Below, piece after piece: positions 18,957 through 29,206 of a stretch of 64,000 nt of DNA. Both the position numbers and the translations under genes were made by a program. Source of the stretch: Anaeromicropila herbilytica (lineage in GTDB: Bacteria; Bacillota; Clostridia; Lachnospirales; Lachnospiraceae). The number at the start of each line of letters is the position of its first letter. Position 1 is the stretch's first letter. Under the pieces are notes generated by a model, which worked only from the letters and a program-made list of their open reading frames with translations, had not been told where the DNA came from and ran no database searches. Location of the stretch: the NCBI RefSeq assembly GCF_016591975.1, contig NZ_AP024169.1:1660001-1724000 (forward strand), given 5' to 3'.

Positions 18957-20711
18957 CTATCTACTTTTAAGCGCATATTCAAAGCTATCTCTTAAACACA
19001 AAGCACCAAAACCCAATGTATTGTTGGGATACAGGGATTCTATGCTTAATTCCTTTGCACCTGCAATGAGATAAGCCTTAATTTTCTCGCCATAGAGATA
19101 TGGATCATTATTTCTCACAATTCCCCATTCCATAAGTAGAGCAGTACTTCCTGTTACGAATGGGGTTGCCATAGAAGTACCTGTCTTTACGGTATAGCCA
19201 CCACCTGGAGCAGTGGACATGATATTAACACCAGGAGCTACGATATCGGGCTTTACCATATTGCTAGCTCTAGTTAGTCCTCTCCCTGAAAAGTAAGCGA
19301 AACTATTATTAGTAGCGTCGTAAGCACCAACAGAGATTGCACGATATGCAGTCGATGGAATGGTTAACGTAATCCTTTCCACTGGGAATAGGAATCTTGT
19401 TTCCGTATTCAACACTTCGCCAGTAGGAAGCCATAGATCATAGTTACCAGTAACGATATTCTGAGGTACTAGTCTTAATTTCCAGATACCAGAGTCAACA
19501 TTGGTTTCTAAAGGAACAAATTCAAAATAGACTTCCTGTTGCGTGCTATAGGGACTTGGTTCGCCATAATAGACATAGATTCTTGTATTTGCAATTAGAA
19601 AACGTTGAGTACCTAGTACTTTTGGAATTGGACCTAGTCGCTCACCATTAGGAGCAATTAATTCTACAGTAAAATCATCATAGAAGTTCTTCCATAGTTG
19701 TAGATTCAGAGTTTGTTCATTTTCGGATACTGCAAATTCTACGATTTCTTCTTTATTTTTGGTTAGGACTCCACCAGTATGGTGTCCAGAGGCTCCTTCA
19801 TTTCCAGTTCCAATGATAATATTTACTTTCCACATATTAATGATATCATTGATATAATTGTCAAGTAGACCCTGACCGTCATGTGGCCCATAATTATTAC
19901 CAAAGCTCATGTTGATTGCAACAGGCTTACGCACTTCAAGAGCTTTTTCAATAATAAAGTTAATTGCTTGCATTAACTGAGTTGTCTTTGGGAAAGAGCC
20001 ACTCACGCTGGAACCTAGTTTAACGACTATTAATTCACTTTTTGGGGCTACACCAACATATTTTCCGGAGCTTGCTCGCCCATTACCAGCACAGATTCCA
20101 GCAATATGCGTACCATGCCCAGATATATCAACGCTCGGAATTAATTGTTGACGTTCCATAAAATCAGTCGTCTTTAAAGCTTTATTAATATCGTCCCTGG
20201 TATACAAAGTACCCGTAACATATCCTTTTGGAGGATTACCTGGAATTGTCTGATCCCATAGATAGGCAATTCTTGTAGTCCCATCTGGATTGATGAAATC
20301 AGGATGAGCATAGTCAATACCAGAATCTATGGTACCAATATAGACACCTTCTCCGAATAAGTTATAAGTAGCAGTCTGAACCGCAGTGATACAAGAGGCT
20401 CGCTTGCCTTCGGTTACAGAGAAGAATAATCTTTTGGGTTGTTCGATAAATTCAATCTCGGGATATCTTGTAAGTCGGTTGATTAGATCTTCTGGCACAG
20501 TGATAATAGCATATTCATTAATTAAAGGTACGACTGTAGAGCCAGCTAATTCAGTTGCTATTCGACTAATGTCTCCAGAGTACTTTACAATTACCTCCCA
20601 TTTATTTTCTTCTTTTTCATAACCAACATCTAAGTCAAGAGTTTGTGCCCGGACTTCTGGTGGTAAGTCTAAAGCAAGGTTGAGTTGATTTCCTATTTTT
20701 TGACTATTCAA
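18957..20711 (-). CDS. S8 family serine peptidase (subtilase, clostridial Csp-like)
   Basis: This 584-aa subtilase has an intact triad: Asp129 (TIDSGID), His199 (SGHGTH) and Ser513 (TGTSMATP). The first 100 residues look like a short propeptide, and an insertion of about 130 residues splits the catalytic domain before the Ser. This arrangement resembles clostridial CspA/B/C-type proteases, some of which act in spore germination. There is no signal peptide. The start is TTG, with AGGAG 7 bp upstream. A partly deleted second copy of its 5' end and leader lies 25 kb away at 46009. Confidence 0.9.
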   Translation of the reverse strand: MNSQKIGNQLNLALDLPPEVRAQTLDLDVGYEKEENKWEVIVKYSGDISRIATELAGSTVVPLINEYAIITVPEDLINRLTRYPEIEFIEQPKRLFFSVTEGKRASCITAVQTATYNLFGEGVYIGTIDSGIDYAHPDFINPDGTTRIAYLWDQTIPGNPPKGYVTGTLYTRDDINKALKTTDFMERQQLIPSVDISGHGTHIAGICAGNGRASSGKYVGVAPKSELIVVKLGSSVSGSFPKTTQLMQAINFIIEKALEVRKPVAINMSFGNNYGPHDGQGLLDNYINDIINMWKVNIIIGTGNEGASGHHTGGVLTKNKEEIVEFAVSENEQTLNLQLWKNFYDDFTVELIAPNGERLGPIPKVLGTQRFLIANTRIYVYYGEPSPYSTQQEVYFEFVPLETNVDSGIWKLRLVPQNIVTGNYDLWLPTGEVLNTETRFLFPVERITLTIPSTAYRAISVGAYDATNNSFAYFSGRGLTRASNMVKPDIVAPGVNIMSTAPGGGYTVKTGTSMATPFVTGSTALLMEWGIVRNNDPYLYGEKIKAYLIAGAKELSIESLYPNNTLGFGALCLRDSFEYALKSR

Positions 20712-20914
20712 ATATATGCTCCTAATAGAATGATTAGTATATTGTATGTATCTATTATGGTTTGAATACTGATTTATTGAGGATGCTTTGCAGAAAAAGT
20801 GTATAATTATAGATAATCAATCAGAAGAGAAAAAAACGATGACAAAGAGATAGTAAAAAAAACGCAAGGAAAGAAGAAAGTTACTAAAAGTAATAAAGAA
20901 GAATCGGATCATTA

Positions 20915-21763
20915 GTGAAAGTGGAATTAAGTAAAATAGAAGATAGTCAACAGGAAGGAATTTCACCAGACAAGTTATATGATAAAGCAAATGTAAAAGT
21001 AAAAACTAATGATGGCCAAGCAATAAGTAAAAATAATATCTTGATAAATAACAATAAGATAGAATCAGTTGTCAATGATAAAGCTGTTGAAGATGAAAAA
21101 ATCAATATACCAAAGAAAAATAAAGTTATTACACTAGATGAATACCTATTGAAGAATTGTAAAGATAAAGATGAAACAATCAATTGGAAGTGTAATAACA
21201 TTTTTATTGGAATTGTAGGTACGGAAAGAAAAGTAGGAACTACATTAGCTTCCATACAAATGGCCAATGCATTAGCAGCAACGAGCGCTAAGGTATCCTA
21301 TACGGAAACGAATACGCATAACCACCTACAGTCTATAGCTAATGAATATATCATGGAACAGATAGATGATTATTACTATAAGAATTCAGTTAGCTACTAT
21401 TTAGATAAGAAATTTGATATAGAAGCGAAATACAATTTTATTTTATTTGACTTAGGAGCAATCAATGAGAGAACGGACTGGATTATTAGAATCATAGAGG
21501 AACTTATCAATGAAGTTATCCTGGTGACTGGATGTAAACCATATGAGCAGAAAGCTCTTAAATATGCTCTAAGTAAATTACAAGGTAAAAATCTTCATTT
21601 ATTATGTAATAACGCCACTCCAGAAGAATATGAACAAATGAACATGCTATACAATTCAGATACAGTGAAATGTATTAAGTATAAGAATGAAACAGATCTA
21701 TTTAGTAAAAATAATTGGTTAGAAAATATATCAGAAATACTTCACGAATATCGCACTGAATAA
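20915..21763 (+). CDS. MinD/ParA-superfamily-like protein with degenerate P-loop
   Basis: The 282-aa product has a lysine-rich N-terminal 90 residues, then a P-loop-like GIVGTERKVGTT (about 100-111). Next comes FILFDLGAINERTD (about 173-186) in the Walker-B position. The consensus GKT/S lysine-threonine pair is altered to VGTT, a variant I associate with proteins of Gram-positive integrative elements. The GTG start overlaps the TAG of an upstream lysine-rich frame (20817-20913) that lacks a start codon, as if a preceding gene were cut off at the island edge. It is the first gene after the duplicated protease leader. Confidence 0.55.
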   Translation: MKVELSKIEDSQQEGISPDKLYDKANVKVKTNDGQAISKNNILINNNKIESVVNDKAVEDEKINIPKKNKVITLDEYLLKNCKDKDETINWKCNNIFIGIVGTERKVGTTLASIQMANALAATSAKVSYTETNTHNHLQSIANEYIMEQIDDYYYKNSVSYYLDKKFDIEAKYNFILFDLGAINERTDWIIRIIEELINEVILVTGCKPYEQKALKYALSKLQGKNLHLLCNNATPEEYEQMNMLYNSDTVKCIKYKNETDLFSKNNWLENISEILHEYRTE

Positions 21764-21779
21764 GATGGAAAATGAAAAT

Positions 21780-21813
21780 GACCAGGCACTCTAGGGTAAT
21801 AGAGTGCCTGGTC
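21780..21813. terminator. Perfect 14-bp inverted repeat after the P-loop gene
   Basis: GACCAGGCACTCTA and its exact complement enclose GGGTAA. It begins 16 bp after the stop codon. The downstream tract is AT-rich but not a T-run, so termination may be weak, or the site may instead bind a protein. Confidence 0.55.
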
Positions 21814-21953
21814 AAATTAATTAAATTGAAAATAATCTAATAACAAATCTATCATACAATAAATGTAATATAATGTAAATTCAGAAAGAAACTGTAGTTA
21901 GAGCATTTTGTTTATATTACTTTTCCGTATATAGAGAAAAGGAGACGAAACAA

Positions 21954-22874
21954 ATGGGTATGAAAAAATTTAAGATGTTAAATATTATTTGTGCAAGTTG
22001 TGATTTATCCTCCAAGGAAAAACTAGCAGCACAATATTTTATATATAAATCAAATAAATCAGGTGAATGCTATCCATCTGTCTATACAATAGCAAGAGCA
22101 TGTGGAGCTAGTGAAAGAACGATTCAGAGAGCAACTAAGAAATTGCAAGAAAAAGGCTTTATATCTATTATAGAAAGATATGTAGAGGGAAAGCAGACAT
22201 CTAATCAATATTGTTTAAATACATTGGTTATTGAAGAGCTAGAGAGAAAAAAAGAAGTTGAGAAAGAAAATAAAGCAATAGATGAAGAAGAAACTAAATT
22301 TGAAAATTTAGTTGTTGAGTATGAAGATCTTTTTGTGTTTGAGGAAGAAAAAGATATTGATGACGAGTGTTTAATGAATCTTTCCACATCAAATAATGGT
22401 GTGGATAAAGCTGTTGATATTAAAGATAATTGTGATTATGAAGATGTTGAAGTAATGGATTATGATTTATCGGATAATGAAATTACAAAGATACTTATAA
22501 TTGAATCTAAAGAAGAGCATGTAGATGAGAATGATAAAGAAGTAAATCTAGATGTTAAAGATACGTATTATTCAGAAAGTAAATCATTTAATAAATGGAG
22601 AAAAAAATATATATTGTCATTTAATAAGAATATTATTAAGAAAAGTGTTAATCAAGGAAATATAGAAGAAATAAAGTATATAGAGGAAGTTGTTAATAAG
22701 AAGATAGAAAAAATAGATAAGATCATAAGAAGATATGTTCATACTAAAAAAGAACCTAAGTTACATATTAAATTTAACAGAGAACAGGCCAAGCAATTTT
22801 GGGAATGGTATCTAGATTATGGAGATATTGAAAATATCTATAAATGCTATCTTGAGAGAAAGAGAAAAGGTTAG
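21954..22874 (+). CDS. Helix-turn-helix protein, mobile-element replication-initiator style
   Basis: The 306-aa protein starts with a winged helix (about 1-95). It contains SGECYPSVYTIARACGASER and TIQRATKKLQEKGFI, typical of HTH_36 domains in phage and plasmid replication proteins. A very acidic linker (about 100-205) is followed by a basic C-terminal region ending in an aromatic-rich segment. AAAGGAGA lies 10 bp before the ATG. It supports a mobile origin for the island. A regulator role is equally possible. Confidence 0.65.
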   Translation: MGMKKFKMLNIICASCDLSSKEKLAAQYFIYKSNKSGECYPSVYTIARACGASERTIQRATKKLQEKGFISIIERYVEGKQTSNQYCLNTLVIEELERKKEVEKENKAIDEEETKFENLVVEYEDLFVFEEEKDIDDECLMNLSTSNNGVDKAVDIKDNCDYEDVEVMDYDLSDNEITKILIIESKEEHVDENDKEVNLDVKDTYYSESKSFNKWRKKYILSFNKNIIKKSVNQGNIEEIKYIEEVVNKKIEKIDKIIRRYVHTKKEPKLHIKFNREQAKQFWEWYLDYGDIENIYKCYLERKRKG

Positions 22875-23265
22875 TAATAAGTTATTTTTTTCATGCAGGG
22901 GTGTCATGGTGTCACCCAAATTATACAATGTTTAGATATAGAAAAATAAAATTAGATAAACATTATGATAAAAATACAATACTGTTATTTTATGTCATAA
23001 TATGATATAGTACTAGAAGATATTTGTTTTAAAGATAAACAATCTAAGTATGCATAATTGCAATAATGGAAGTTGAAAGATTGCGTGCTTAAGCGACTAG
23101 AACCAATTAAGAATATAGGAGTTTTGATATAAACGCAAGGTGATCAATGGACACAGAAGTTGAAAAATTAGAGTTAAAGATAAGTTTTTGTAAAAAGTAT
23201 CAAGTTTCGGTCTATGATTAAGAAAAACGGTTCATAAGTTTTCACTGGAGATTTGTAAATAAAAT

Positions 23266-23976
23266 ATGCTTAAGAGAAGAAAAGAATTGAGCTATAAATA
23301 TTTATCATATTTTGATAAATATAAAAGTAAAAGAAGGCTTTTAGAGATACCTCAAACAGGTCGCATAAGTAATACTATAGAGCTTAGTGATTTATATAAT
23401 TTCAGAACTCAAAATTGAGGGATTGAGAAAGATAATAGGTATAGATGAAATGGTAGATGGAAATTTTCTGTGAGGTCCTAGGCTTTGAATTTTCATTTGT
23501 TATAGGTATGGCGTATAAGGAAGATGAACGTTTTTTGGGGGGACAGTTATAATGACAAATGGGGTGTTTACCTAGAGTTTGATAAAGAAGAGCTTGAAGG
23601 TCATCTTGAAAATTTACAAAAGGATTTAAATAAAAAATAAATACTCTATTCTAAAATTTGCTATGACAAAGTAGAACAAATTAAAAAGGTAAAAACAGAA
23701 ATAGTAAAAGTAAGTACCAGAAAATAACTTGTCAAGGTTATTTTTCAAGATTTATTTTGGAAAAGTAAAACTGAATATAGAATAGCGGTTTTTTCAAGTT
23801 ACTCTAATTAAGAAATGAAAAAATACTTTCTAATGTGTATAAAAAGGATAAAGTGAATATGGTTACTATAAATTCTATACAGAGATGGATTTGTTAAAAT
23901 AATACCCAATAATTCAATAGAAGATAAGATTAGTAAATATATAGAATATCTTGAAAGCGAAAATATACGCTTATAG
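23266..23976 (+). pseudogene. Degenerate DUF2971-like gene in a 1.5-kb gene-free stretch
   Basis: The interval 22875-24367 has no intact gene. Broken frames in its middle give DUF2971-like pieces in order. First is a 52-codon frame from ATG 23266 (YKYLSYFDKYKSKRRLLE). Next, near 23536, is FWGDSYNDKWGVYLEFDKEE. Last, near 23752, is LFWKSKTEYRIAVFSS, which matches the family's FWKxxxEYR block. A tail of about 30 codons ends at 23976. Stops and frameshifts separate the pieces. DUF2971 proteins are common in defence islands. I see nothing else recognisable in the remainder of the gap. Confidence 0.5.
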
Positions 23977-24320
23977 AATTGACGCGTCTATGTGTGAATA
24001 GATCTTACAAATAGCAATAATAAGTAAGAATGAAATTGAAATAACGACTAAGTCAGTTTATATATATAGGAATAATACAAAAAATAAAATAAATAGGTTG
24101 GTATAAAATAGTAAAATTAAGAGGAGTCGTTAAAGAAAATTACAACGAATGCCTTACACTTAAAGTAACATAAGAGAGAATAAATTTGTAGCATTGAATA
24201 TATAACTATGGTTCAGGCTTATTTATCAATTATTTAATTCAATACAACCTTTTGATACCCTATATGATTCATGGCTAAGAAGTAGTGGTATAGATATTAG
24301 ATAATATACTATAACATAAT

Positions 24321-24360
24321 ATAAGTTGTGATACATTGGTCAAAACTTATATTTAGGAGG
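24321..24360 (+). promoter_or_regulatory. Inverted repeat and ribosome-binding site at the head of the defence operon
   Basis: ATAAGTTGTGA and TCAAAACTTAT (24321-24350) form an 11-bp dyad with one mismatch around TACATTGG. It lies directly before AGGAGG (24355-24360), which is 7 bp from the ATG at 24368. The 20 bp upstream are rich in TATA-like sequence (24302-24320), so the promoter probably lies there and the dyad would be an operator near the transcript start. Confidence 0.5.
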
Positions 24361-24367
24361 CGAACCC

Positions 24368-24724
24368 ATGGTAAATGAAATTTATGACCAACTAAAATGC
24401 CCTAAAACACTAGAAGAACTTCATCAAAGGCTAGGTGAATTAGGCCTAAAGTGGAATAAAGCTCAGGTTGAATTATTTTTGAGTATGGACAAGAGTATAT
24501 TAAAAATTGGAAATACTTTTAGTGTTGGTGAAATTAGTACAAAAGATACAATTTTAGAAATAATAGAAAAAACCATTGGTGAAAAACCAATGATACCAAT
24601 AAAAAAAGTACTGGAAAATATACCAATAGATACAGTTGCAAGTGCAGAAAAGATATTAAAGGTTGCACTCAATAGTGGAAAATATATAAGTCCAAACGGA
24701 GCAGTATTAAAGAAGGTAAATTAG
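24368..24724 (+). CDS. Small winged-helix-like protein, first gene of the defence operon
   Basis: This 118-aa protein has two similar helical segments. Residues 1-55 include LKCPKTLEELHQRLGELGLK, and about 60-118 run to SPNGAVLKKVN. The composition suggests tandem winged-helix folds. It lies 13 bp before the methyltransferase gene and may regulate the operon through the dyad at 24321. No family was recognised with confidence. Confidence 0.6.
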   Translation: MVNEIYDQLKCPKTLEELHQRLGELGLKWNKAQVELFLSMDKSILKIGNTFSVGEISTKDTILEIIEKTIGEKPMIPIKKVLENIPIDTVASAEKILKVALNSGKYISPNGAVLKKVN

Positions 24725-24737
24725 AGGAGAAACTAAT

Positions 24738-26630
24738 ATGCAAGAATTGATAAACAAAGTAAAGAACTTAGGATATGAAACAATACAGAAAATTGACGAA
24801 ACTACTATAAGAGCAAATCATAAAGAAGTTTATGTGTATGTGAAAAAAGTAGAAGATGAACAATTAAAACCAGATTTAATAACAAGTATAACTTATGATG
24901 CAATGGGAACAGATCCTATGTCCACCTATGTTTGGATTACTAATGGAACGAATAATTCTTATATTCTTGTAGAAGAAGAGAAGGCAATTTCAGAAATTCC
25001 ACCAGTAATAAAGGGTGAAGAGAAATTTAACTTTGGTAAAAGACAATTAACAGAGAGAGACATATGGTCAATACATAAATATCAGGAACTTCAAGAAAAG
25101 TTTGACGGTATTCATGAAATGATATATGGAATGAAAGACCATGTAAATAACTCAAATGATGCTATAGATGAATTCTGCAAACTTATATTCATGGAGGTAT
25201 TTAGACTCAACCATCCAGGTTATATATTGAGGGGTGGAGAGTTAGAAGGAAAACGGTATGATGACATTTTCAGATATGAGAATATAGAAAAGGCAGAGGA
25301 TAAGAATAAAGTTATCCAAGAGATTAGAGAAGCCTTTAAAATAGTAAAAAATCATGAAGATTATGTTTCAACATTAGATGATGGAAGTAAGTCAGCGATA
25401 TTTAGTGCTGATGAATATGTAAAACTTGAAAATCCAAATATTTACACATCGGTTTTAAAAACATTACAGGACTTAGGCCCTATTAAAGTTGAAGGTGTAG
25501 AGAGACCAGGTACACTTCTTGATTTAACTGGTGATGTAGCAGGAAGAGTATTTGATGTACTTTTAAGAGGTAAATTTGAAAATAAGGGTGGAATGGGTAT
25601 ATATCTTACACCTAGACAAGTTACTGAGGCAGCGGCTGAAATAGTAGTATATGATTTAACAAAAGATGGAGCAGGAAAATTAATAGGGATTGATCCTAAG
25701 ACTGGTTATCCAACATTTAAGGTAGGAGATCTGTGTTGTGGTTCAGCGGGATTTTTGATTAAAATGCTACAAGAGATAAAAAATCATTTGCTTACTAAAT
25801 TAGGCGGAAATACAAAACATTATGAAGAAGTATTTGAATTGATGAAAGAACACTCTTTTATAGGGGCAGATAACTCTCCAGGAATGGTACTGAAGGCAAG
25901 GCTTAATATGGCAATGAATGGAGCAGTAAAGTGCCCGATATTCCAAACTAGAAATTCTTTAATGACAGAGAATTTAGTGCCAGAGACTTTTGATGCAATA
26001 ATAACAAATCCTCCTTTTTCAAAAACAGGAATTTCCAAAGAAATAAAGAAAGGTAACACAAAAATAGATAACTTAGAAGGTATAGAGATAATTACAAAAT
26101 ATTCTGAGGATATAGATGAAGATGGGCAAAACAAAATGAACCCTGATAAATTATCTCTGGGTTCAAAACCAGATAGTAAAGGGAAATGGAAACAAGTAAA
26201 TTCAATAGATCCAGCAGTATTGTTTATAGATAGGAACCTACAATTACTTAAAAAAGGTGGACTATTAATGATAGTTATCCCTGATGGAATACTTTCGAAT
26301 TCAGGTGATAAATATGTTCGTGAATATATTATGGGTAAGAAAAATTCAGTGACAGGAGAATTTGAAGGAGGTAAAGCGATACTTAAAGCAGTTATAAGTT
26401 TACCAACAGAAACATTTGGATTATCAGGAGCAGGTGCTAAAACTTCATTATTATATTTAAAAAAGAAAGAACATCCAGGTGAAAAACAAGGGCCTGTATT
26501 TATGGCAGTAGTAGATGAAGTGGGATTTACAGTAAAACAAAATGTGGAAATACAATTAGGCGATGATCATAATGATTTATTAAAAATTGTAGAAGTATAT
26601 AAAAAAGGTGTACCAGAGGACGTTGAATAG
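24738..26630 (+). CDS. Type I-like N6-adenine DNA methyltransferase (HsdM family)
   Basis: This 630-aa protein has an N-terminal domain (about 1-115) and an HsdM helical region (about 115-285). The Rossmann methylase follows, with motif I GDLCCGSAGFL around Asp331 and catalytic motif IV NPPF at 424-427. The segment MGIYLTPRQVTEA before motif I is typical of the family. It is longer than ordinary HsdM (about 500 aa) because of the extra N-terminal domain. With the HsdS-like partner 12 bp downstream it should methylate a bipartite site. No HsdR gene is present, so restriction must come from other genes of the operon. Confidence 0.93.
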   Translation: MQELINKVKNLGYETIQKIDETTIRANHKEVYVYVKKVEDEQLKPDLITSITYDAMGTDPMSTYVWITNGTNNSYILVEEEKAISEIPPVIKGEEKFNFGKRQLTERDIWSIHKYQELQEKFDGIHEMIYGMKDHVNNSNDAIDEFCKLIFMEVFRLNHPGYILRGGELEGKRYDDIFRYENIEKAEDKNKVIQEIREAFKIVKNHEDYVSTLDDGSKSAIFSADEYVKLENPNIYTSVLKTLQDLGPIKVEGVERPGTLLDLTGDVAGRVFDVLLRGKFENKGGMGIYLTPRQVTEAAAEIVVYDLTKDGAGKLIGIDPKTGYPTFKVGDLCCGSAGFLIKMLQEIKNHLLTKLGGNTKHYEEVFELMKEHSFIGADNSPGMVLKARLNMAMNGAVKCPIFQTRNSLMTENLVPETFDAIITNPPFSKTGISKEIKKGNTKIDNLEGIEIITKYSEDIDEDGQNKMNPDKLSLGSKPDSKGKWKQVNSIDPAVLFIDRNLQLLKKGGLLMIVIPDGILSNSGDKYVREYIMGKKNSVTGEFEGGKAILKAVISLPTETFGLSGAGAKTSLLYLKKKEHPGEKQGPVFMAVVDEVGFTVKQNVEIQLGDDHNDLLKIVEVYKKGVPEDVE

Positions 26631-26642
26631 GAGGTAATTAAT

Positions 26643-28118
26643 TTGTATTATAAAATATTATCGAAAATACCTAGTGCTGTTTTGATAGATAGTAAACAGA
26701 TAGAGGATAAAATAGATCCTAATTATAACAACGCTTTGTATATTGAATATTTAGATAATCAATATGATGTAATTAACTATAGTGTAAGTAAGAATGGTGA
26801 TATTATTGAGGAATTAACTGATTATACTGCTAACGGAAGTTTTGCATGGCTTAAAGATAATGTGTCATATTCTGATAATACAGGAATTCCATTTGTAAAA
26901 ATTAAGAATATTACTGATAATGGATTTGATTTTAATGATTTGGTGTATGTTGATATAGATACATATACTAAATTAAAAAAGTCACAACTAAATGGAGGCG
27001 AACTATTATTTTCCAAGACAGGTTCTGTTGGATTAACATTAGTTGTTCCTAAGGATTGTGATAAAATGAGTCTTGCTGATAATATTTTTAAAGTAATTTA
27101 TAAATCTGATATTGATGTACATTATGTAGATGCTTTTTATAAAAGTAAATATGGAAAAATGTGGGTAAAAAGACTGCTACAAGGTGGGGTACAACCTACA
27201 ATTATAAAAGAAAGTTTTAGGCAGATAAAGATACCTATTCCATCCAAAGAAATTCAAAAATATATAGGGGATAAGGTTAGAAAAGCAGAAGAATTAAGAG
27301 AAGAAGCAAAAAGATTAAAAAAAGAGGCTGAAGAAATATTAAACAATGAACTAAATAAGAATAAAGCAGATAGATTTAATATAAAAAATGAGTATATATT
27401 TATTAATGATAAACCCAATATTTTATACGTTTCAGAAGAACTGATTGATAATACAAGAATAGAGGCTGTATTTTATAAAAAAGAAGATTTAGAAATAGAC
27501 TCAAAATTAGTTGAATATAAACATGGATATAAATTATTGAAGGATATATGTGTGAAGATAACTGATGGTACTCATAAGACACCGACTTATATAGAGAATG
27601 GAGTAACATTTATATCTTCAAAAAACATTTTGGAAGATGAAATAGATTTTGAAAATGTAAAATATATTTCAAAAGAAGAACATAAAGAAATTTCTAAACG
27701 TTGCAATGTGGAGCATGGTGATTTATTATTTACTAAAATTGGACGTATAGGCTATGCAAAAGTAGTACCTGATAAACTAGATACATTTAGCATATTTGTA
27801 AGTGTTGCATTGTTAAAGTTGAAAAAAAAAGTAATAGATGAATATTTTTTACAAGTTTTTTTGAATAGTGAGTATGGTAAGAAACAATCTAAAAGACTAT
27901 CTAAGGGTTCTAATCAACCAGATTTTCATCTTGAGGATATTGGTCAATTGAAAATACCTATATTACCAATAGAAATACAAAAAGAAATAGGAAATAAAAT
28001 GCGTAAAGTTGAAGAGTTAAAATATGATGTTAGAGTTTTAATTCACGAAGCAAAGCAAGATGTAGAAGACTTAATTGAAGGTAACTTTGACATGTCAAAA
28101 ATTAAAAAAATTAATTAA
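26643..28118 (+). CDS. Type I-like specificity subunit (HsdS family)
   Basis: The 491-aa product has two target-recognition domains (about 40-205 and 285-440). Each is followed by a coiled-coil conserved region beginning IQKYIGDKVRKAEELR and IQKEIGNKMRKVEELK. The near repetition of these spacers is characteristic of HsdS. The TTG start has AGGAGG 8 bp upstream. It should direct the methyltransferase to its DNA site. Confidence 0.92.
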   Translation: MYYKILSKIPSAVLIDSKQIEDKIDPNYNNALYIEYLDNQYDVINYSVSKNGDIIEELTDYTANGSFAWLKDNVSYSDNTGIPFVKIKNITDNGFDFNDLVYVDIDTYTKLKKSQLNGGELLFSKTGSVGLTLVVPKDCDKMSLADNIFKVIYKSDIDVHYVDAFYKSKYGKMWVKRLLQGGVQPTIIKESFRQIKIPIPSKEIQKYIGDKVRKAEELREEAKRLKKEAEEILNNELNKNKADRFNIKNEYIFINDKPNILYVSEELIDNTRIEAVFYKKEDLEIDSKLVEYKHGYKLLKDICVKITDGTHKTPTYIENGVTFISSKNILEDEIDFENVKYISKEEHKEISKRCNVEHGDLLFTKIGRIGYAKVVPDKLDTFSIFVSVALLKLKKKVIDEYFLQVFLNSEYGKKQSKRLSKGSNQPDFHLEDIGQLKIPILPIEIQKEIGNKMRKVEELKYDVRVLIHEAKQDVEDLIEGNFDMSKIKKIN

Positions 28119-28150
28119 TATTTTATTTATATAAAAGGTAGGTGAACCTT

Positions 28151-29206
28151 TTGCTTAATGTAACTGAGTTAGTTAAAAAATTAAATGTCTTATATGATTA
28201 TGGTGAAATAGATCACAATGAAAGTTTAAACTATCTAATAGACTTAAATTTTCTTAAATCGATTGAAGATAAATTAGTTATTACAAAAAAGTGGATTAAT
28301 TTCAGCGGGAAAGTTAGTAGAGAAGAGTTTATTTCTTCTCTACTCTGCTACTATCCACCATTATTTATTACATTGCTATTAAGAGTATACACAGAGGCGT
28401 GTATTATAGGTAAGAGTGGTGATAGTAAAGCATTATTTGAATTTATTAATAGTATACCTGAATTTGCAGATACAATATTAAAAATTAAACATGAAATTAT
28501 AGATGAAAATGAAGAGATAAAAGCATTATATCAGGCTGTATTTAAAGGATATCCTCAATATCTTTCTATATTAAGTGAATTGAAAATTATGCAATTAACA
28601 GAGGATGTAAGTGATTTAGAGATATTACCTATGGGGGCAAATCCTAATGAAAACTTGATACAAGGAAGAAGAATAACATCTTCGATTTATTTAAAAGGTT
28701 TAAAAGATAAGAATAAATTTACTTTAACGCCATATGAATACTCAGATTTCCCAGTTGAAAATGAAGTTGGAGAAGTTTTATCTTACCCATGGAAAACTTT
28801 CTTAACTATACTTTCTATGGTGATTTCAGAATATAAAGTTGGAGGATTTGAGGGGGTATCAATAAGACCTACTGATATAACTAATCCTTATAATGTTCAA
28901 GAACTTCAACTTTATATATTCAATGCAAAAGGAAATGAAATAAAAGTAGGGAGTTTAAATAATTTTGTATATGAATTTTGTACTAAAAACGATTTATGTT
29001 TATTTCCAGATAAAGCACCAGAAACACATAAAGTAGTTTTTGACTTATTAGGAGAGCGTAAAATGGATTTTAAAGATGGCGAATATGTGTTAAATGAAGA
29101 GTTTAATGACTTAATATATTCAAAGGATATAATAGTAAAAAATAGATCAAGAAAGTTTAAAAATCTTATTAAAGACTATATAGAAGAGTTGAGGAATACA
29201 CTATGA
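28151..29206 (+). CDS. Unknown 351-aa defence-operon protein A
   Basis: No recognised domain. The protein is acidic and mostly helical in its first 160 residues, with a more beta-like second half ending in a basic helix. TTG 28151 is preferred over GTG 28142 because AGGTAGG lies at a better distance from it. The stop overlaps the next gene by 4 bp, so products A and B are probably made in fixed ratio and may interact. Confidence 0.6.
   Translation: MLNVTELVKKLNVLYDYGEIDHNESLNYLIDLNFLKSIEDKLVITKKWINFSGKVSREEFISSLLCYYPPLFITLLLRVYTEACIIGKSGDSKALFEFINSIPEFADTILKIKHEIIDENEEIKALYQAVFKGYPQYLSILSELKIMQLTEDVSDLEILPMGANPNENLIQGRRITSSIYLKGLKDKNKFTLTPYEYSDFPVENEVGEVLSYPWKTFLTILSMVISEYKVGGFEGVSIRPTDITNPYNVQELQLYIFNAKGNEIKVGSLNNFVYEFCTKNDLCLFPDKAPETHKVVFDLLGERKMDFKDGEYVLNEEFNDLIYSKDIIVKNRSRKFKNLIKDYIEELRNTL

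Noticed and set aside
22898..22918. GGGTGTCATGGTGTCACCC as a terminator
   Set aside because: The stem is only five pairs and no T-run follows.
24738..28118. Ordinary type I restriction-modification system
   Set aside because: HsdM and HsdS are present but no HsdR helicase-nuclease is encoded anywhere in the window, and the pair is embedded in a longer operon.
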